This document shows, piece by piece, positions 61,645 to 64,000 of a stretch of 64,000 nucleotides of DNA. Both the position numbers and the translations under genes were made by a program. Below the pieces are notes generated by a model that saw only the letters and a program-made list of their open reading frames with translations, did not search any database and was not told the DNA's origin. The DNA is from an uncultured Marinobacter sp. (lineage in GTDB: Bacteria; Pseudomonadota; Gammaproteobacteria; Pseudomonadales; Oleiphilaceae). Every line of letters starts with the position of its first letter. Position 1 is the stretch's first letter. The stretch spans positions 186,001-250,000 of the forward strand of contig NZ_CAMYMK010000008.1 in the NCBI RefSeq assembly GCF_947259545.1. The letters run 5' to 3'.

Positions 61645-62463
61645 ATGACACAAAGAGTATTTATCACAGGTGGGGCCAGCGGCCTGGGCCGGGCAATTGC
61701 ACTGCGTTATGCCAAAGAAGGGGCCAAGGTCTGTATCGGTGACATCAACCCGGAGCAGGGCGTTGACGTTGAGAAAGAGATCAACGCCGCCGGTGGCGAA
61801 GGCTATTTTGTTGAGTGTGATGTCCGCAGGCTGACCGATTTCGAGAAGGTCCGTGACGATCTGGTCAAGAAGTGGGGTGGTGTCGATGTGGTGGTGAACA
61901 ATGCCGGTGTTGCCTCTGCGGGCTCCATCGAGGACACCACCATGGCCGACTGGGAGTGGATTCTGGACATCAACGTACTGGGCGTGGTCCGTGGCTGCAA
62001 GGCGTTTACACCGCAATTCAAACAGCAGGGCTTTGGAGCGTTTGTGAATGTGGCATCCATGGCCGGGCTCATGTTGGCGCCGTTGATGGACAGCTACAAT
62101 GTTACCAAGGCCGGGGTTATTGCCCTGTCCGAGACGCTGAGCCAGGAGTTGAGGGATTCCGGGATTCATGTGAGTTGCGTGTGTCCGGCGTTTTTCCAGA
62201 CCAATCTGACCAGCAGCATGCGATCGGATATTCCTGGTATCCAGCAGAATGTGAACAAACTGATGAAGCGCTCCAGTATCACAGCGGATGATGTCGCTGA
62301 GGATATTGTCCGTTCCGTCAAAGAGAAGAATTTCTGGGTGCTTCCCCACGCCAAGGAGCGTCGTATGTGGATGCTCAAGCGCCATGCACCGTGGGCCTTT
62401 GACTGGTTGATGCACCAGGAAAGCAAACGTTGGATGAACAAGATGGGTGGCAGTAAGGCGTAA
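61645..62463 (+). CDS. SDR-family oxidoreductase
   Basis: MTQRVFITGGASGLGRAIALRYAKEG, VVNNAGVASAG, YNVTKAGVIALSETLSQEL. The upstream ORF extension to 61489 lies in the repeat and is unlikely to be coding. Confidence 0.93.
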   Translation: MTQRVFITGGASGLGRAIALRYAKEGAKVCIGDINPEQGVDVEKEINAAGGEGYFVECDVRRLTDFEKVRDDLVKKWGGVDVVVNNAGVASAGSIEDTTMADWEWILDINVLGVVRGCKAFTPQFKQQGFGAFVNVASMAGLMLAPLMDSYNVTKAGVIALSETLSQELRDSGIHVSCVCPAFFQTNLTSSMRSDIPGIQQNVNKLMKRSSITADDVAEDIVRSVKEKNFWVLPHAKERRMWMLKRHAPWAFDWLMHQESKRWMNKMGGSKA

Positions 62464-62527
62464 GCGCCGCTGTTGGTACCTGTACTGATGAACCGCTTGT
62501 ATTGAAAAAACGACAGGAGAGCCCTGA

Positions 62528-63592
62528 ATGACCCAGATCGACCAGGCCGTGGACATCCGCGAAGGCGAGAAACTGGACGTCAGCGCCGTTGACCGCTTTA
62601 TGAAGCAGGCCATTCCGGATCTGCAAGGTGAGCCCGATATCCGCCAGTACCCTGGCGGTGCCTCTAACCTGACCTATCAGGTGGATTATGGCGATCGTTC
62701 CTACGTATTGCGTCGACCTCCGTTCGGCAAGATCGCCAAATCCGCCCACGATATGCTGCGGGAGGCAAAGGTAATGGATGCGCTGAAACCGGTGTATCCC
62801 TACGTGCCGAACATTGTGGCGATCTGTGACGATCATGACGTTCTGGGGTGTGACTTCTATGTGATGGAGCGTCTGAAGGGCATCATCCTGCGTCAGGATT
62901 TTCCAAAGGACTTTGAGCTGAGCGAAACGGATACCCGCAAGCTTTGCCTCAATGTGATCGACAAGTTGGTTGACCTGCACCGGGTGGACGCGAAAGCCGC
63001 GGGCTTGGACAAGTTGGGGAAGGGCGCCGGTTATGTCCAGCGTCAGATTGGTGGCTGGAGCGACCGTTTCCGCAAGGCCCGTACCGAAGACGTGGGTGAT
63101 TTTGAGTCCGTGATGAGCTGGCTCAATGACAAGATGCCTGAGGACATCGCCCAGGTCGTCATCCACAACGATTTCCGTTTCGACAACGTGGTGCTGAATC
63201 CGGATAACCCGTTTGAAGTGATCGGCGTACTGGACTGGGAAATGGCCACCATTGGAGATCCACTGATGGATCTGGGCAACAGCCTGGCGTACTGGATTGA
63301 GGCGGACGACGAGGGGCCGTTCCAGATGCTGCGCCGGCAGCCGACTCATCGTACGGGCATGCTGACCCGTAAGGAAGTGGTGGAATATTACATGGAGAAG
63401 TCGGGCTTCAAAGCCGATAACTTCGATTTCTACGAGATCTACGGGCTGTTCCGTCTCGCGGTGATTGTTCAGCAGATCTATTACCGCTTCTATCACGGTC
63501 AGACCAAAGACAAGCGTTTTGCGGCCTTTGGTCATGCGGCCAATTACCTTGAGAAGCGCTGCCAGCGGCTGATTGAAGCGAGTGATCTGTAA
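62528..63592 (+). CDS. Aminoglycoside phosphotransferase-like family protein (ACAD10/11 N-terminal type)
   Basis: PGGASNLTYQVDYGDRSYVLRRPPFG, VIHNDFRFDNVVLNPDNPFEVIGVLDWEMATIGDPLMDLGNSLAYW. Confidence 0.93.
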   Translation: MTQIDQAVDIREGEKLDVSAVDRFMKQAIPDLQGEPDIRQYPGGASNLTYQVDYGDRSYVLRRPPFGKIAKSAHDMLREAKVMDALKPVYPYVPNIVAICDDHDVLGCDFYVMERLKGIILRQDFPKDFELSETDTRKLCLNVIDKLVDLHRVDAKAAGLDKLGKGAGYVQRQIGGWSDRFRKARTEDVGDFESVMSWLNDKMPEDIAQVVIHNDFRFDNVVLNPDNPFEVIGVLDWEMATIGDPLMDLGNSLAYWIEADDEGPFQMLRRQPTHRTGMLTRKEVVEYYMEKSGFKADNFDFYEIYGLFRLAVIVQQIYYRFYHGQTKDKRFAAFGHAANYLEKRCQRLIEASDL

Positions 63593-64000
63593 TGGCAACG
63601 ATCTATCTGATCCGCCACGGACAGGCCAGTTTCGGCAAGGATAACTACGATCAGCTCTCGCCCCGTGGCTGGGAGCAGGGCCGGGTACTCGGCCGCTGGC
63701 TGTCGGGCAAGGTTCGCCCCGATGCCGTATTTGGCGGCAACATGGAGCGCCACCGGGAAACCGTGGAAGCGATTGCCAGTGGTTATGGTGACGCCTTGCC
63801 GGACATGCAGGCGGTTAGTGGTCTGAACGAGTTTGATCATATGCAGGTGGTTGAACGGCTGCGCCCGGAGTGGGCGGACCGGCAGCGAATGGCCACGGAT
63901 CTGGCGGCGTTTCCCAAGCCCGCCCGCGCCTTCCAGCAGGCGTTCGAGAAGGCGATGGCCCGTTGGGTCAGTGGTGATCACGACAATGAATACACCGAAA
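63592..64000 (+). CDS. Histidine phosphatase family protein, partial (runs off window end)
   Basis: MATIYLIRHGQASFGKDNYDQLSPRGWEQGRVLGRWLSG: RHG motif; start overlaps the upstream TAA (TAATG). Confidence 0.9.
   Translation, partial: MATIYLIRHGQASFGKDNYDQLSPRGWEQGRVLGRWLSGKVRPDAVFGGNMERHRETVEAIASGYGDALPDMQAVSGLNEFDHMQVVERLRPEWADRQRMATDLAAFPKPARAFQQAFEKAMARWVSGDHDNEYTE

Noticed and set aside
61489-61645. Upstream extension of the SDR ORF (MPGRPFQNVAEPWMAEHSVQGRIHSVFWKGRPGTSS...) as coding
   Set aside because: It runs through palindrome copy 3 (GRPFQN / FWKGRPG reflect the two arms); the canonical SDR N-terminus MTQRVFITGGASGLG begins at 61645.
62375-63598. 407-aa minus-strand ORF
   Set aside because: Antisense shadow of the phosphotransferase gene, which has clear kinase motifs.

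Overview
This 64 kb window looks like ordinary chromosome from a Marinobacter-like gammaproteobacterium. That placement is inferred from protein similarity and synteny recalled from knowledge, not from a search. It is densely coding. Recognisable blocks are: ygfZ-ygfX-sdhE-nadB; rpoE/algU-mucA-mucB-rseC-mucD; lepA-lepB-DUF4845-rnc-era-recO-pdxJ; gacS/barA-cysM-rlmD-relA-mazG; ppc; a YbaK-HDOD fusion; adk; tsaB; uppP; rsmJ; plsB; nudC; murI; a c-di-GMP/HDOD signalling cluster beside an orphan FlhG/MinD-like ATPase; a wax-ester-type fatty acyl-CoA reductase; acs-crbR-like regulator; a fatty acid desaturase; and an acyl-CoA dehydrogenase/SDR/phosphotransferase/histidine-phosphatase operon. I saw no phage, IS transposase, CRISPR array, rRNA or tRNA. 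The most unusual signal is non-coding. Three ~110-113 bp intergenic elements (50924-51033, 61243-61355, 61483-61595) each have 28-30 bp near-perfect inverted arms whose sequence differs strongly between copies. The arms enclose a conserved ~53-57 nt centre with two small hairpins, including a shared GCCATCCATGGC core. This predicts a three-way-junction fold kept while the stem sequence diverges, and I know of no name for this repeat family. Secondary leads are a convergent pair of paralogous ribbon-helix-helix-like small proteins with a direct-repeat candidate operator, a close match to a sigma-E promoter upstream of algU, and a widely spaced 11-bp inverted repeat upstream of the desaturase.
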